NCBI GenBank assembly: GCA_028279595.1
Contig: JANQNK010000006.1
Coordinates: 124,001-188,000 of the forward strand
From: Thermoplasmatota archaeon
GTDB lineage: Archaea > Thermoplasmatota > JAKEGO01
DNA: 64,000 nt
Direction: 5' to 3'
Part shown: positions 18,976-30,821 of the stretch, one piece after another
How the letters are laid out: the number at the start of each line of letters is the position of its first letter
How positions within the stretch are numbered: position 1 is the stretch's first letter
Notes under the pieces: generated by a model
The model's database searches: none
What the model was told of the DNA's origin: nothing
Seen by the model: the letters and a program-made list of their open reading frames with translations, nothing else
Program-made: the position numbers and the translations under genes

Positions 18976-20123
18976 ATCTTACCCGCTCCTTTGCATCTCG
19001 GACACATCTGTTCGTTCAGTTTTCCGCGTTTGCCCCTCACCATCACGCGTCCCTTGCCCGAGCAAACCGGACAATCCTTCTTCCCCTTCTTCGAGCGCTT
19101 TCCACCCTTCTTCTTGACGGGCTTCCTGGGGGAACTATCCACCTTTGGAGGTCCCGGAGGTTGTACGTCGGGTTCCTCGGGCTCTTCTTCCTCGGCACCC
19201 TCGAGTATCCCCTTGACGTTGACCTCGTTGTGACACCATGGACAGATGGCCTTTTGAACCTTCCTGTCCACGATGAACGTACCGTGGCAGTAGGGGCACT
19301 CCACCTCGGTATCGCTCCTCGTCCTGCGTTCTGGATTGAGAGTGAACTCCACGGTCCTGGACGCATACGGCGGTATGTTCACATACGCCTCCGACGGCAC
19401 CGGAATGAACCCTTCCGGGGAGAATGGTTCTATGTGCAACGTCTCGAGGGACCGTTCCGACTCGTTCCTTATCTTGATCCGATAGACCAGGCCCTCACCC
19501 TTCTCGGTCAGGACCGTCGATATCGAGGCGTCCCTGCCCGGGACGAACTCCTCGGCGGTGTACGCATCGGTGTTCATCGGATTGAGCTCGAATATCCTCG
19601 CCTCTTCGCCGAAGGGCTTGAGGCTGATGACCTCGCTCTGCGGGGTCGGGACGAATATCGAGTTGGATGTGTCCGGAATGATGTTGATCCGGTTCAGGGG
19701 CTGCCCGAGGTTGTTTCGAACGAGGACCTTGTAGAGGATCCTGTTCTCGACCCGGGCGAAGACCGTCTTGATAGTGAGCTCGCGTCCGGGCTTCGGCTTG
19801 ACCATGGTCGCTGCCACGGCGCGTTCCGCCAGGGAGATGCACTCCTCGAACTGGTTCTCCTTGAGGGCGCGCTTGGCCTTCGTCAACAGGTCCTTCGCGC
19901 TGTTGACATCGATGCGTGCGTCCTGTGCCTTCAGGATCGAGCGTTCGGCGAATTCGACGGCACCCTTGGCGCTGTGCGCCATGCTCAGCTGTTCACGGAC
20001 CATGTTCTCGGCCTTCTCGGAGAGTCCCCGTGCCCTTTTCGGCTTTTCCTGGTCAAGGGCCAGTCTCGCCTTAGCGAGGACCTCCTCAGCCTCCGAGGTG
20101 TCGATATCGATCCTTTCGTCCAT
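18972..20123 (-). CDS. Helical-repeat + beta-domain cytosolic protein with a zinc ribbon and C-terminal DnaJ-type zinc finger
   Basis: CPYCHGTFIVDRKVQKAICPWCHNEV ribbon; C-term CPVCSGKGRVMVRGKRGKLNEQMCPRCKGAGKI*. Confidence 0.75.
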   Translation of the reverse strand: MDERIDIDTSEAEEVLAKARLALDQEKPKRARGLSEKAENMVREQLSMAHSAKGAVEFAERSILKAQDARIDVNSAKDLLTKAKRALKENQFEECISLAERAVAATMVKPKPGRELTIKTVFARVENRILYKVLVRNNLGQPLNRINIIPDTSNSIFVPTPQSEVISLKPFGEEARIFELNPMNTDAYTAEEFVPGRDASISTVLTEKGEGLVYRIKIRNESERSLETLHIEPFSPEGFIPVPSEAYVNIPPYASRTVEFTLNPERRTRSDTEVECPYCHGTFIVDRKVQKAICPWCHNEVNVKGILEGAEEEEPEEPDVQPPGPPKVDSSPRKPVKKKGGKRSKKGKKDCPVCSGKGRVMVRGKRGKLNEQMCPRCKGAGKI

Positions 20124-20124
20124 G

Positions 20125-23100
20125 TTACTCCTCCCCCTCTTTTACCGATTCTATGAACGCCTTGGCATGCATGTAGGCGCCCTTTGCCGTCTCCAGCATG
20201 GAGACGATGATGTATACGGCTATAAGACCGAGTATGAGTGCGATGAGCGGATAGATGAAGGTCGGGAACGGCAGCAGGTCAGGAGTGAGGAAAAGGCCTT
20301 CGAGCATGGTGCCGATCGATCTCCCCGAGGATAGGCTCAGGAAGAATATGCCGAACATCAGGCCGCATATGGCGAGCGTGCTGATGTATGACTTCGTTCT
20401 GATCCCGGTGATGATGGTGTAGAGCGGGACTATCATCACGAGCATTATGTACGCGAGCGGAAGGGCAGCCGCGTCGATCGCCGCGCTCTCGACCGGCAGG
20501 AGGACGAACAAGGAGATCGCCGTCGTCACGACCAGACCCTTGATGAGGTGCTCGTTCCGCCGCTGTTTGAGGCTCACGCGCTTCGCGTTCGCCCTTAGCA
20601 TCGCGAAACCACCGAGAAGTATGATCGGCAGTGCGATGAGGACGATCGGGTTGGGGCGTTTGCTGACCTTTATCTCCGTAGAAACGACGTTGTTCCTCCG
20701 CCGTCCCGGGTCACTCCCCTCATAGCCTTCGCTGGCCGCCTTGATCGTCAACGTGTGTCGCTCCGAACGGTTGAACCAGTCGAGCTCCGGGATCTCGATC
20801 TCGATTGCGAGGGTCCTCTCCCCCTCCATGGGAAGGTCGATCTGGACCTCGTGGATGAGGTCTCCGTCCCAGTAGACCTCGATCGGCAGGTTCGAGAGGG
20901 TGTCGATGACCGGGTCCCCCGTCTCCCTGCCGGTGGACCTAACGGTGAACGTTACGGTGAGCTCGTCCCCCTCCTGTGCGATGTCATCGATGTCCACGTC
21001 CGAGATGGATATGTCTGGCGAGAGCGTGATTATCAGGAAGTTGAGCTCCTCGGGCGTCGGCAGTGCGTCGACCCAGACGTTCACGGTGAAGTCGAGTTCG
21101 GAGAAATGGGGTATCGAGGGTGCGGAATGTATCGTCGCATAGATGATCCGGTCCTGACCGGGAGCCAGCAGGAAACTGGAGTTGTCGAGCTCGATCTCCC
21201 AACCGGAATAGAAGGTCGTGGAGTTGAGCGTGAACGTCCGCTGTACGGGGAACTCGTTCCTGATGAGGATGCCGTAGTCGATCTCGGAATCCGGGAATAT
21301 GTAGACGAACGGAGGTCCGTAGGGCATGACGAACGAGGTCTCGACCTCGATGCGTACGTCGTCGTATCCCGGACCCTCGACCACCGAACCGGACACGTCT
21401 ACGTAGTTGATCGGGTCGTTGAGGGAGTTGGACGGCGGCCTGATCGTAACGTAGACCGTAGTGCTCTCGTCGAAATCGAGGGTGACCGATGGTCTGTCGA
21501 GCCACACGGTCCAATCGCCGGTCTGAGAGACGTCGAGTGTGACGTTCTCTCGGCCGTTGCCGGTGTTTATTACGTAGACAGGGACGATCAGAGGTTCGTT
21601 GGGTATTACCTTCCACACGTCGCTCCCGCCCCAGATGTCCAGGTCCCGTGTCTGGAGGTCGACACCCGTGACGAGGTCGACGATGACCTTCCCCCATTCG
21701 GAGTCGGACACCTTGCTGTCGTGCTTCGATGTGAGGTTCAGGATGATGGTATCGCTGCTGTCCGCGATGAGTCCGTACGGGATGTACACCCTGATCTGGA
21801 GTATTCGGGTCTCTCCGGGATCGACGAGGTCCAGGGCCTCGGGATTGATCATGTCGGTCTCCCAATCTGAGGTCGACACGATGTCCTCGTTGTAATTGTC
21901 TATCCCGTTCCCAGTATTGTTGAATGTGAAGTTGAGGACAGTCTCCCCTCCAGGGGGCCCCCTCGCCGTCATCACAGGGCGTATCTCGACCCCTCCGACC
22001 TGGGTCAGCGATATCGTGCATGTGGAAAAGTCGCTCTTGGTCGGGTCCGCAGTGGAGTTGACCTCGACGACGATGATGTAGACCTCGTCCTCGAGCGCGT
22101 CCTCCGGTATCTGTACCCTCAGGGTGATCGTCGTTGTCAGACCTGCTAGCACCGAACCGGTGATATCCCCCGGTAACAGGGAGATCGAAAGGCTCTGATT
22201 GTTCACTGTCCTCAGGCCGAAGGAGTCCTCGCCATTGCCCGTGTTGGTCACGATGAGCTCCATATCGACAGTGTCGCCCGGTTCCGCGGTGGTAGCGTTC
22301 TCCTCGGGTTCGATGGTAACGGAATAGCCCTGAAGGACGTTTATGTACGAGAAGGCGCTATCGCTCGTGGTCCCATCACCACAGGTGGCGGTGAGGACAA
22401 GGGTCTCGTTCGTTCCGACGGGAGTTCCTGGATTGATGGTGACGTTCACGATGATATCCACATTCTCGTCGTATTCGAGGTTCACCAGCGGCTGTGAATC
22501 GACGACGAAGGTCAGATTGGTCGATCCGTCGATCGAGAACGAGTCCATGTCGTTCCCCTGGTTGCGGATGTTGAACGTGAACTGGACAGCTTCCATCGGT
22601 TCCCCGGACTGGATAACTGGATCGATCGCGGTGACCTCGACACCGTAGACCTGGGGGATCATCGCCACGAGGTCGACCACCCGGTACTTCGAGCTGTCGG
22701 CGTCGGACTCGGCCCGGACAGTGATGTGGGCCCGCCTGTTGTCCGGCCTGTCCCTCGATTCCATCGTAATCGTTATTATCTCAGATTCGCCATTATCAAG
22801 TGTAATGCCGTCCGGAGGTGCTCCATTCTCAACATTTACCAGCCAGTTTGGGGGCGCTGTTGAGTTGGTAATGTAGAACGTGTCAGTACTCTCGTAGTTC
22901 GCCACGTTGGTCACGTTGACGAGGAATACCGCGGTCTCTCCTATCCCGATCTCGACGGGAGATTCGCTGATGAGCCTGATGTCGACGTCATTGGATTCGG
23001 AGACGTCGATGGAGGCCTGGGATGACGCGTCGACGTAGATGTCATAGTCGGATGTCACCTGGATACGCAGCGTTGCGGTGGTGTCGGCGGCTATGACGTT

Positions 23101-23736
23101 GTTCCACTCGGATCGCGGCACGATGACGTCCACGCTGACGGAGATGGAGTCACCCATGTCGAGGTCCTCTATCTTGTCGTCGAACGTGACGTTCCAGACC
23201 CTGTACTGGGTGTCGATGCAAAGGGCCTCGACTGTGAAGTTGTCCATGGCATTCCCGGTGTTCCACACGGTGAAGTTGATGGTGATGGTCTCGCCGGGAT
23301 CGCCGAAGAACGTGCCTGGAGTGTTGATAGCTACTCCGGCCACGGGAAAGACCCTGGTCGTGGCCTGGGCCGTGTCGGTGGCGCTCGACGCCTGGGATAT
23401 AGCCTGGAGGGTGACGTAGTCGACGGTGTTGGCCTGTGTCCCTGCCGGGATGGAGACGATGACCTCGATATCTTCCTCGATCTGGCCGGATGATAGTGTG
23501 ATGTTCGATGGCTGGACCACAGTCCAACCCCGGGAGGAGTTCGCCACGAGATCGTAGGAATCGGTTTGGCTACCAGTGTTCTCCACATCGAAGTGATGGG
23601 TGATGTTCGCGCCTGGAAATCCCCATCCGCCACCTCCATCCGGTCCCCGTACATCGACGTCGTACTGCGCCGCCCCGGGACCGCAGAGGAACAGTGCGAA
23701 GAAAACGACGCACAAGAACAACCAATGCAGCCTCAT
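20125..23736 (-). CDS. Large extracytoplasmic repeat protein (NEW3/CARDB-like domains) with C-terminal multi-TM region
   Basis: Signal peptide; repeated 'N.GN..D.F' beta-sandwich repeats; about five or six C-terminal TM helices. Confidence 0.8.
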   Translation of the reverse strand: MRLHWLFLCVVFFALFLCGPGAAQYDVDVRGPDGGGGWGFPGANITHHFDVENTGSQTDSYDLVANSSRGWTVVQPSNITLSSGQIEEDIEVIVSIPAGTQANTVDYVTLQAISQASSATDTAQATTRVFPVAGVAINTPGTFFGDPGETITINFTVWNTGNAMDNFTVEALCIDTQYRVWNVTFDDKIEDLDMGDSISVSVDVIVPRSEWNNVIAADTTATLRIQVTSDYDIYVDASSQASIDVSESNDVDIRLISESPVEIGIGETAVFLVNVTNVANYESTDTFYITNSTAPPNWLVNVENGAPPDGITLDNGESEIITITMESRDRPDNRRAHITVRAESDADSSKYRVVDLVAMIPQVYGVEVTAIDPVIQSGEPMEAVQFTFNIRNQGNDMDSFSIDGSTNLTFVVDSQPLVNLEYDENVDIIVNVTINPGTPVGTNETLVLTATCGDGTTSDSAFSYINVLQGYSVTIEPEENATTAEPGDTVDMELIVTNTGNGEDSFGLRTVNNQSLSISLLPGDITGSVLAGLTTTITLRVQIPEDALEDEVYIIVVEVNSTADPTKSDFSTCTISLTQVGGVEIRPVMTARGPPGGETVLNFTFNNTGNGIDNYNEDIVSTSDWETDMINPEALDLVDPGETRILQIRVYIPYGLIADSSDTIILNLTSKHDSKVSDSEWGKVIVDLVTGVDLQTRDLDIWGGSDVWKVIPNEPLIVPVYVINTGNGRENVTLDVSQTGDWTVWLDRPSVTLDFDESTTVYVTIRPPSNSLNDPINYVDVSGSVVEGPGYDDVRIEVETSFVMPYGPPFVYIFPDSEIDYGILIRNEFPVQRTFTLNSTTFYSGWEIELDNSSFLLAPGQDRIIYATIHSAPSIPHFSELDFTVNVWVDALPTPEELNFLIITLSPDISISDVDIDDIAQEGDELTVTFTVRSTGRETGDPVIDTLSNLPIEVYWDGDLIHEVQIDLPMEGERTLAIEIEIPELDWFNRSERHTLTIKAASEGYEGSDPGRRRNNVVSTEIKVSKRPNPIVLIALPIILLGGFAMLRANAKRVSLKQRRNEHLIKGLVVTTAISLFVLLPVESAAIDAAALPLAYIMLVMIVPLYTIITGIRTKSYISTLAICGLMFGIFFLSLSSGRSIGTMLEGLFLTPDLLPFPTFIYPLIALILGLIAVYIIVSMLETAKGAYMHAKAFIESVKEGEE

Positions 23737-23935
23737 ACCTTCACCTTTTCGCGATACGCCTGGACTCCAAGTTATTCAATTCTGTCTATATATAGTTTGT
23801 TTGGTGGTATTTTCCGCGTTCCGTGACAAATCGAGAATCACCAGCGTCCGGTGGTTTCCGTGGTTTATTGGTCACGTTCGTATCCCAATCACTATCTTTT
23901 TATCCGGCCGGGGCCTTCTGCGGAACGGTGATCCA

Positions 23936-25585
23936 ATGCACGAGATAAGGGCACCCAGGGGAACGGAGCTGACATGTAGGGGATGGGCCCAGGAAGCGGC
24001 TATGAGGATGCTGATGAACAACCTCGACCCGGAGGTGGCCAGGGACCCCGAGAACCTGATCGTCTACGGGGGCATCGGAAAGGCCGCCAGGAACTGGAAG
24101 GCGTTCGAGGACATAGTGTCTACCCTGAGGACGCTGGAGGACGATGAGACCCTTCTCGTACAGAGCGGCAAACCCGTTGCCGTGTTCAGGACCAACACCT
24201 GGTCGCCGCGCGTTCTTATAGTGAATTCCATGCTCGTACCTAAATGGGCGACCTGGGAGCACTTCAACGAACTGGATTCAAAAGGACTGATGATGTACGG
24301 CCAGATGACCGCTGGCTCCTGGATATACATCGGGACACAGGGGATCCTCCAAGGGACCTACGAGACACTAGGTTCGCTGGCGACCGAGCACTTCGGAGGT
24401 TCGCTAAAGGGAAGGATAACACTAACTGCAGGCCTCGGCGAGATGGGCGGGGCTCAGCCTCTGGCCGTGACCATGAACGAGGGTGTCTGCATAGCTGTCG
24501 ATGTTGACAGGAGGATGATCGACAGGCGTTTGGACACTGCATACATGGACACCTGGACCGCCGATCCCGGGGAGGCTCTCGACCTTGCAAGGGACGCCGC
24601 TTCCGAAGGGAAGGCGTTGTCCATAGGCGTGTTCGGGAACGCGGCCGAGGTACTCCCGGCCTACGTGGACCAGGGATTCGTACCGGACGTGGTGACCGAC
24701 CAGACGTCGGCGCACGATCCACTCAACGGTTACGTTCCGGTTGGATATTCCGTCGATGATGCGGACGTCCTCCGGAAGGACGATCCAGACGGCTATCTGG
24801 AGCTATCGACTTCTAGCATCGCCGACCACGTCCGTGCGATGCTTGCATTCAAGGAGAAGGGTTCGATAACCTTCGATTACGGCAACAACATCAGACAGGT
24901 CGCATTTGACAAGGGTGTCGAGGATGCATTCTCGTATCCCGGTTTCGTTCCAGCCTACATCAGGCCTCTCTTCTGCCTCGGCAAGGGACCCTTCAGATGG
25001 GTTGCGCTCTCCGGTGACCCCGAGGACATCAAGGTAACCGACGAGGCCATACTTGAGCTGTTTCCGGAGGACGTCGGACTCGAGCGGTGGATCAAGAAGG
25101 CATCCGAGAAGGTCCACTTTCAGGGTCTGCCATCGAGGATCTGCTGGCTAGGATACGGTGAAAGACATCGGGCCGGCCTTGAGTTCAACAAACTTGTGAG
25201 GGAGGGGATAGTCTCGGCGCCGATCGTGATCGGACGCGACCACCTGGATTGTGGATCCGTCGCTTCCCCGAACAGGGAGACCGAGGCGATGAGGGACGGA
25301 TCGGATGCAGTGGCTGACTGGCCGATCCTGAACGGACTGCTCAGCACGGCCGGCGGTGCGACCTGGGTGAGCGTCCACCATGGCGGCGGCGTCGGCATGG
25401 GATATTCCATCCATGCCGGTCTGGTGATCATTGCTGACGGCACAGATCTATCTCGTGAAAAGCTCGAGAGGGTGCTAACGAACGATCCGGGGATGGGCGT
25501 CGTCAGGCACGCTGACGCCGGCTACGAGGCCGCCCTCGACTGCGCCCGCGAGACCGGGGTGGTCCTGCCTTCCGAGGACCTCTAA
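23936..25585 (+). CDS. hutU: Urocanate hydratase
   Basis: [79 protein letters not shown]. Confidence 0.93.
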   Translation: MHEIRAPRGTELTCRGWAQEAAMRMLMNNLDPEVARDPENLIVYGGIGKAARNWKAFEDIVSTLRTLEDDETLLVQSGKPVAVFRTNTWSPRVLIVNSMLVPKWATWEHFNELDSKGLMMYGQMTAGSWIYIGTQGILQGTYETLGSLATEHFGGSLKGRITLTAGLGEMGGAQPLAVTMNEGVCIAVDVDRRMIDRRLDTAYMDTWTADPGEALDLARDAASEGKALSIGVFGNAAEVLPAYVDQGFVPDVVTDQTSAHDPLNGYVPVGYSVDDADVLRKDDPDGYLELSTSSIADHVRAMLAFKEKGSITFDYGNNIRQVAFDKGVEDAFSYPGFVPAYIRPLFCLGKGPFRWVALSGDPEDIKVTDEAILELFPEDVGLERWIKKASEKVHFQGLPSRICWLGYGERHRAGLEFNKLVREGIVSAPIVIGRDHLDCGSVASPNRETEAMRDGSDAVADWPILNGLLSTAGGATWVSVHHGGGVGMGYSIHAGLVIIADGTDLSREKLERVLTNDPGMGVVRHADAGYEAALDCARETGVVLPSEDL

Positions 25586-26678
25586 GCTCGTCGCGCATCG
25601 TTCGCTGTCTCACTACCATATATACGCCAAGGGCGGCGTAGGCCATTATCGCCGCTGCCATTATGTTGGCGGAATATCCGAAGTACTGGGCGATGACGCC
25701 GCCGATTAGTGGGCCGATCATGCCCGATAGACTGATCGTCGAGTTGAGCAATCCGGTAGCCGTGGCCATCTCGTCGTTCCGTTCGTTCAGCTCCTTTAGG
25801 ACACCGATGTAGAGGAACGACCAGGACGCCCCGAGGATGAGCATGCCCGGGATCAGTCCCCACCACGAATTGAATATGATGAAGAACAGGAAGGCGGTCC
25901 CAGCGGCGAACAGACCCGTCTTGACCATGGGGTGCGGTTCCTTGAGCCTGTCCACGTAGTTCATGAAGATCATCTGGGCGACGAAGTTCGGCACCCACAT
26001 GTATGCGATCATGTCACGTGAGAGACCGAGGGACTGCTGGTAGAGTGGGAAGATCACCCATGCGATGGACGCTCCGGTGTGCCTGAACAGCATCGCCGCG
26101 TAGAGGTGGGAGTTCTTCTTGATCATGGCCACAGGGATCCTCGGGACCTTGAAGGTCCTCTCCGGGGCCTTCGGCAGTGAGAGGGCGACGAAGAAGGAGA
26201 CCATGTACACGGCCGAGGCCGCGAGGAAGATGGTGCCCGTGGCGGTGTCCAGGGTCATGATCGTCCCCGAGATGACGAAACCGATGGTGAATCCCAGGGC
26301 GCCGAAGGAGGAGAACCTTCCAAGGGCCGCCTCCCTCTCGGCGACGTATGCGACGAGAGCGGAGTGGAACATTCCCACTGTGAACCCGCAGATGAACCTG
26401 TACATGAGCAGTTCCTCTGGGGAGTTCGCGAGACTTAGAAGTGCGAAGGACCCGGAGGAGAAGAGGAGACCGAAGATGACGATCTTCCTCCTGCCGTACA
26501 TGTCGGCGGCCCGGCCGAAGATCATCGATGAGAGGAATACGGCCAAGGCATACGATGCGACGATCACACCGAGGAACATCGCGCTCGAACCGAGGTCGTC
26601 GGCATAGAGGGGAATGAACAGCCAGGTCATGGAACCGGCAGCCGCGGACAATAGCTTGATGAGTGCCGGCTTCCTCAT
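25503..26678 (-). CDS. Major facilitator superfamily transporter
   Basis: About 12 TM helices; [17 protein letters not shown] motif. Confidence 0.85.
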   Translation of the reverse strand: MRKPALIKLLSAAAGSMTWLFIPLYADDLGSSAMFLGVIVASYALAVFLSSMIFGRAADMYGRRKIVIFGLLFSSGSFALLSLANSPEELLMYRFICGFTVGMFHSALVAYVAEREAALGRFSSFGALGFTIGFVISGTIMTLDTATGTIFLAASAVYMVSFFVALSLPKAPERTFKVPRIPVAMIKKNSHLYAAMLFRHTGASIAWVIFPLYQQSLGLSRDMIAYMWVPNFVAQMIFMNYVDRLKEPHPMVKTGLFAAGTAFLFFIIFNSWWGLIPGMLILGASWSFLYIGVLKELNERNDEMATATGLLNSTISLSGMIGPLIGGVIAQYFGYSANIMAAAIMAYAALGVYMVVRQRTMRDELRGPRKAGPPRSRGRSRGRPRSRRQRA

Positions 26679-26794
26679 TCGATATACCTCTGATGGATCC
26701 CTTCAGACATTCTCGTTCTTACCGGTACATCCCTCATGGCTCAGTCCCTTGAGTGGGACATCCATGTATGGCTAATAAACGTTTAGGAGGGAAA

Positions 26795-27907
26795 CTAGTC
26801 GATCTTCTCTACCCACGGATCACCGTGATAGTACTCGATGTTCATCTCGATCCGATACAGGTTGCCAGGATCGAGAATGACCGCATCCGTGATGAGACCT
26901 ATGGTTATGTTGTAGTTGCTGCTCCACTTCATGTTGGTCATGTTCTTGTCGGCCGCGAAATCTTGAGCGTCAGCAATTGATGGTGCCCAGAAGTTGAGTG
27001 TCGGATAGGCCCTGTCCCACATGAATGAGAGTGTCCCCTCCTGACCGGTGACGGTATGATCTATCTGGTCGAACGGATTGTCCACTCCGAGCGTGAACTG
27101 GTCAGGCTGGGAGAGAAGGATCTCATCGTCAGTCCAACTGAGATTTACCCATACCTGGGTCACGTTGGTATTAAGAACGATATTGTTGTACTCGTCGGTG
27201 CCGTTGTCCTCGAGGTATATCTCCGTGTTCTCGATCTCCTCGTAACCGGTGTTGTTCCAGGTCGCCTTGAACCGCTGCATGGTCACGACGACGTTCTGTG
27301 ATACCGTGGTCGTGGCCTCGTCCGTGTCCTCCACGGTCAGGTTGACCTTGTAGGTCCCATTGGCGAGGAACGTATGTGTCACATCCGGTCCGGTCGCTGT
27401 ACTCCCGTCGCCGAACTCCCACTCGGTCGATGCCGGAAGGATCGCACCATCGTTGTCGTACGAGCTCGATGAATCGAAGAATAGTTGCTCGCCGACCCAC
27501 GCCTCGTTGGTCGGGACGCCGCCCCCGTCCTTTATCGACATGTTCGCCACTGGAGGCTCGTTGATCTTGATTGTCCCGGTGGTCGCTGTGCCTACCGCAC
27601 CGTCGTCATCCCAGACGACGAGGGTTATCGTGATCTCACCGGGTTCTGTATAGACATGTGTGTCGAACCCAGTGTCAAGGACGCCGCTGTTGTCGCCGTC
27701 GCCGTACCAGAACATGTACTGGACGATCTTGCCGTCGGAATCCTCGGAATCCGTTCCCTCGATGGTAACGGTGTCACCGAGATTGAAGGTTGACTGTCCC
27801 ACGTATATCTTCGCCGTAGGGTTCTTGTTCTTCTCCTCCGAATCCTCCTCCAGACACCCTGCGGAAAGGACCAGCATCACAACGATGAGAGCGATGTGCA
27901 CCTTCAT
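26795..27907 (-). CDS. PKD-domain lipoprotein
   Basis: Lipobox LSAGC; PKD repeats (YMFWYGDGDNSG, WEFGDGSTATGPDVTHTF). Confidence 0.85.
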   Translation of the reverse strand: MKVHIALIVVMLVLSAGCLEEDSEEKNKNPTAKIYVGQSTFNLGDTVTIEGTDSEDSDGKIVQYMFWYGDGDNSGVLDTGFDTHVYTEPGEITITLVVWDDDGAVGTATTGTIKINEPPVANMSIKDGGGVPTNEAWVGEQLFFDSSSSYDNDGAILPASTEWEFGDGSTATGPDVTHTFLANGTYKVNLTVEDTDEATTTVSQNVVVTMQRFKATWNNTGYEEIENTEIYLEDNGTDEYNNIVLNTNVTQVWVNLSWTDDEILLSQPDQFTLGVDNPFDQIDHTVTGQEGTLSFMWDRAYPTLNFWAPSIADAQDFAADKNMTNMKWSSNYNITIGLITDAVILDPGNLYRIEMNIEYYHGDPWVEKID

Positions 27908-28025
27908 GACTCCAACCTCACTGCGAACATTCATCAATTCCTTATAAATAGTTTGCTTGAAGCACGTTACCGTTCCAGTACCGGTGGCTTGGGTCGAGTT
28001 CAGGATGGTTCGCCCTGTTCCAGTC

Positions 28026-29522
28026 TCATTCGTAACCCGGCGGATTGACGTTCTCGTTCCAGTAGTGGTGTGGATGGGTCAGCTTCTGGGCCTCGGTAAG
28101 GTCGGAGGCCATTCCCTCCTTGAAGGAACCATACCTTACGCGTATCTGCTCCTCGGCCGGTACGCTGATCGTCTTCGCCTTCTCCACGTGGGAGCCGTCG
28201 ATGGTCTCCGATCCCTCGGCGACCGCTATGTCTCCAGCGCAGCGGACCAGTCCTCCGAGGTCCCGGAGTCTGAGCGTGATCGCCTTGGGGGCGTTGTCTA
28301 TCCGCCTCGCCCTTGTGATCGACTCCACGATGATACCGTCGATGGCGGTCCTATCCGCGTGGGGGATCCTTCCGTCCTGGTGGACCTCCTGGGCAATGAA
28401 CTGCGCGATGGAACTCCGGTTCGACGGGTTGTCCTCCATCGTTGTATCGAGCACCACCTCGTATCCCGAGCCCAGTATCCTCGACCTCAATGGGGAAAGG
28501 ATCGCTGGAAGGTCGTTCACGTTGCATGCGGCGACGAGTATGAAATCGCAGGGGACGTCCTCGACCCTCACCGAGGCTCCCGAGCTCTGCGGGTTCCTTC
28601 CGGATATCGGGAAGTTCCTGTCCTGCATCGCCGTCAATATGTACCTCTGCAGTCCGCCGAGATGTGGCACCTCGTCGATGAAGAGGACGCCTTCGTGGGC
28701 CTCGTGGATCGCGCCAGCTACGACCCTGTCGTATGCCGGTGTCCCGATGTTAGGATGACCGCCGTATGGATCGTGCCTGACGTCTCCGAGCAGCTCGGTC
28801 TCGCTCGCACCTGTGGCCATGATGAAGGTCCGCCTTTCTATGGGCATCAATACCTTTCGAGGTCGTGCCATGTCCTGTTCGCGCCTCTCGCTGAGGGCCT
28901 TCTCGTCGAGGACCATGACCATGTCGCCGGCGAGTTCGTAGACAACGACCTCCTCGGTGCCGTCAGCCTTTGTCCTGGTGGTACGCACTTGCCCGGCCTT
29001 GCCGGCCATCTGCCCTATGGAGATCTCCAGGAAGCCCACGAGGTCCTGGAAAGGATTGTCCGACTTGGGCTGCCTCGCCTTCGGTGCTCCGCAGTTGTTG
29101 CAGATCATCTCGGAGGCGTCGGAGTACGATTCGCATCTGGAACAGAATATCCCGAGCTTCTCGGCCGCGTGGAGGGGTACCTCCTGGGGCTTGACGAGCT
29201 TGCCGGTACCAGCGGCAAGGCGTTCCTCCCGCTGTGCGACCTCCTCCCGGGTGAGCGTCTCGATGAAGGGTCTTTCTGGATTCGCCGGATTGTGTACGAC
29301 CTGGACCTCGTGGTCCGGGTGCGGAAGGTCGAAGGAGATGGCCTGTGCTATCATCGATTTACCGATGCCAGGCGGTCCGACGAGGAGAAGGTGCCGCCTC
29401 TGGTGTGCGGCCCTCCGGGCCAGCTTGACGGCGTGGTCCTGACCGATGACCCTCGATAGGGGGTCCCGCGGGATCTCTATCTCCGAGGTGTTCTCCCACT
29501 CGAGGGTATCGGATCCTTCCAT
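28026..29522 (-). CDS. LonB-like AAA+ ATPase lacking the Lon protease domain and carrying an inserted zinc ribbon
   Basis: VIGQDHAVKLARRAAHQRRHLLLVGPPGIGKSM; CSRCESYSDASEMICNNCGAPK; GVLFIDEVPHLGGLQRYILTAMQDRNFPISG; no protease Ser/Lys motif before stop. Confidence 0.8.
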   Translation of the reverse strand: MEGSDTLEWENTSEIEIPRDPLSRVIGQDHAVKLARRAAHQRRHLLLVGPPGIGKSMIAQAISFDLPHPDHEVQVVHNPANPERPFIETLTREEVAQREERLAAGTGKLVKPQEVPLHAAEKLGIFCSRCESYSDASEMICNNCGAPKARQPKSDNPFQDLVGFLEISIGQMAGKAGQVRTTRTKADGTEEVVVYELAGDMVMVLDEKALSERREQDMARPRKVLMPIERRTFIMATGASETELLGDVRHDPYGGHPNIGTPAYDRVVAGAIHEAHEGVLFIDEVPHLGGLQRYILTAMQDRNFPISGRNPQSSGASVRVEDVPCDFILVAACNVNDLPAILSPLRSRILGSGYEVVLDTTMEDNPSNRSSIAQFIAQEVHQDGRIPHADRTAIDGIIVESITRARRIDNAPKAITLRLRDLGGLVRCAGDIAVAEGSETIDGSHVEKAKTISVPAEEQIRVRYGSFKEGMASDLTEAQKLTHPHHYWNENVNPPGYE

Positions 29523-30821
29523 CTACTCCAGGTCCTCCTTCGTCAGTATCCTCACGGATGAGGGGACCTTGATGACGTTCCCGACCTTCACGCCGATGAG
29601 GTTCTTCACGTCCTTCTCCGCGCTGATGTCGAGAAGCCTCTGGGAGATTATTCCGTCGAAGACGACGGAGTCGACCTCCTTGTTGCTCTCCTTGAGCTTG
29701 TCAGCGAGGTCCTTGACCAGCACTTCCTTTATGACCTTGGTGTTGTTGTCGAAGAAGACCGCCTTCTGCTTCCCCGCAAGCCTCTCGAGGGTATCCTTGA
29801 ACTTCTCCTGTTCCTTCGACAGGGTCGGTTCGGGCTGTGCGGGTTCCTGGGGCGGCTCCTCCACTATGGGCGGCTGTTCCTGAGGCTTGTTCTGGCCCCT
29901 GTTCTGGTTCTTTCCGCCCTTGTCCTTTCCCTTGCCGCGTCCGGAGTCCTTTCCACCCTTGCCATTCTTGCCCTGACCGTTCTCGTCACCCAATCCGAAG
30001 ATCGAGATGTACTGGTCGACGGGCATCTTGTTCCTGACGGATTTCATCATCTGTTTGAGTGTCAGTTCCTCGACCTCCGTGTTCGGAGGTGCCCTGGCGA
30101 TGAAGTCGACCTCGGCGCGCTGAAGAAGCTCCCGTATGATGAGCTCTCCGCCGCGGTCGCCGTCAACGAACACGGTCACGACGCGTTCCTTCGAAAGGTC
30201 GATGACGGTCTTGGGTATGTTCGTTCCCTCGACGGCTATAGCGTTCTTGATGCCGTACTTGAGTAGGTTGATCACATCGGAGCGTCCCTCGACGACGATG
30301 ATGTCGTCGGACGTCTCGAGTGTGGGTCCCGCAGGGCACTTGTCGTCGCCGTAGATGACGATCTCTTCCATCTGCACGGCCTGCCTGACCGTCTGCGTGA
30401 TGTCGAGACCCGCTGTCTTCGACTTTTCTAGGATCTCTCCTAGGAGGTCCTTCGCCCTGTCGACGATCTGCCTCTTCTTCTGCGCCCGGACATCATCGAT
30501 CTCCTTGATGCCGATGTGGGCCTTGCACGGTCCGACGCGCTCGATCGTCTCGAGAGCGGACGCGAGTATGGCGGTCTCCACCTGGTCCAGGCTGGACGGC
30601 AGAATTATGGACCCCTCCGACTTCCCCTTCTTTGATGAGATGTCAACCTCTATCCGGCCGATGCGGCCGGTCTTCTGAAGTTCGCGCAGGTCGAGCTCCT
30701 CTCCAAGGAGCCCCTCTGTCTGTCCGAAGATCGCACCGACGACATCGGGTTTCTCCACCACGCCGTCGGTCGAAATTGTTGCTGTTATCACGTATTTTGT
30801 CGTATTCGGGTCGATGTTCAT
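29523..30821 (-). CDS. dnaG: Archaeal DnaG-like primase (TOPRIM)
   Basis: DDIIVVEGRSDVINLLKYGIKNAIAVEGTNIP, VTVFVDGDRGGELI, YISIFGLGDE. Confidence 0.92.
   Translation of the reverse strand: MNIDPNTTKYVITATISTDGVVEKPDVVGAIFGQTEGLLGEELDLRELQKTGRIGRIEVDISSKKGKSEGSIILPSSLDQVETAILASALETIERVGPCKAHIGIKEIDDVRAQKKRQIVDRAKDLLGEILEKSKTAGLDITQTVRQAVQMEEIVIYGDDKCPAGPTLETSDDIIVVEGRSDVINLLKYGIKNAIAVEGTNIPKTVIDLSKERVVTVFVDGDRGGELIIRELLQRAEVDFIARAPPNTEVEELTLKQMMKSVRNKMPVDQYISIFGLGDENGQGKNGKGGKDSGRGKGKDKGGKNQNRGQNKPQEQPPIVEEPPQEPAQPEPTLSKEQEKFKDTLERLAGKQKAVFFDNNTKVIKEVLVKDLADKLKESNKEVDSVVFDGIISQRLLDISAEKDVKNLIGVKVGNVIKVPSSVRILTKEDLE

Noticed and set aside
20755-21870. 371-aa plus-strand ORF opposite the giant repeat protein
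   Set aside because: Val/Asp/Arg-rich antisense translation, no domain.
27957-29459. 500-aa plus-strand ORF opposite the LonB-like ATPase
   Set aside because: Shadow ORF with composition typical of antisense translation.
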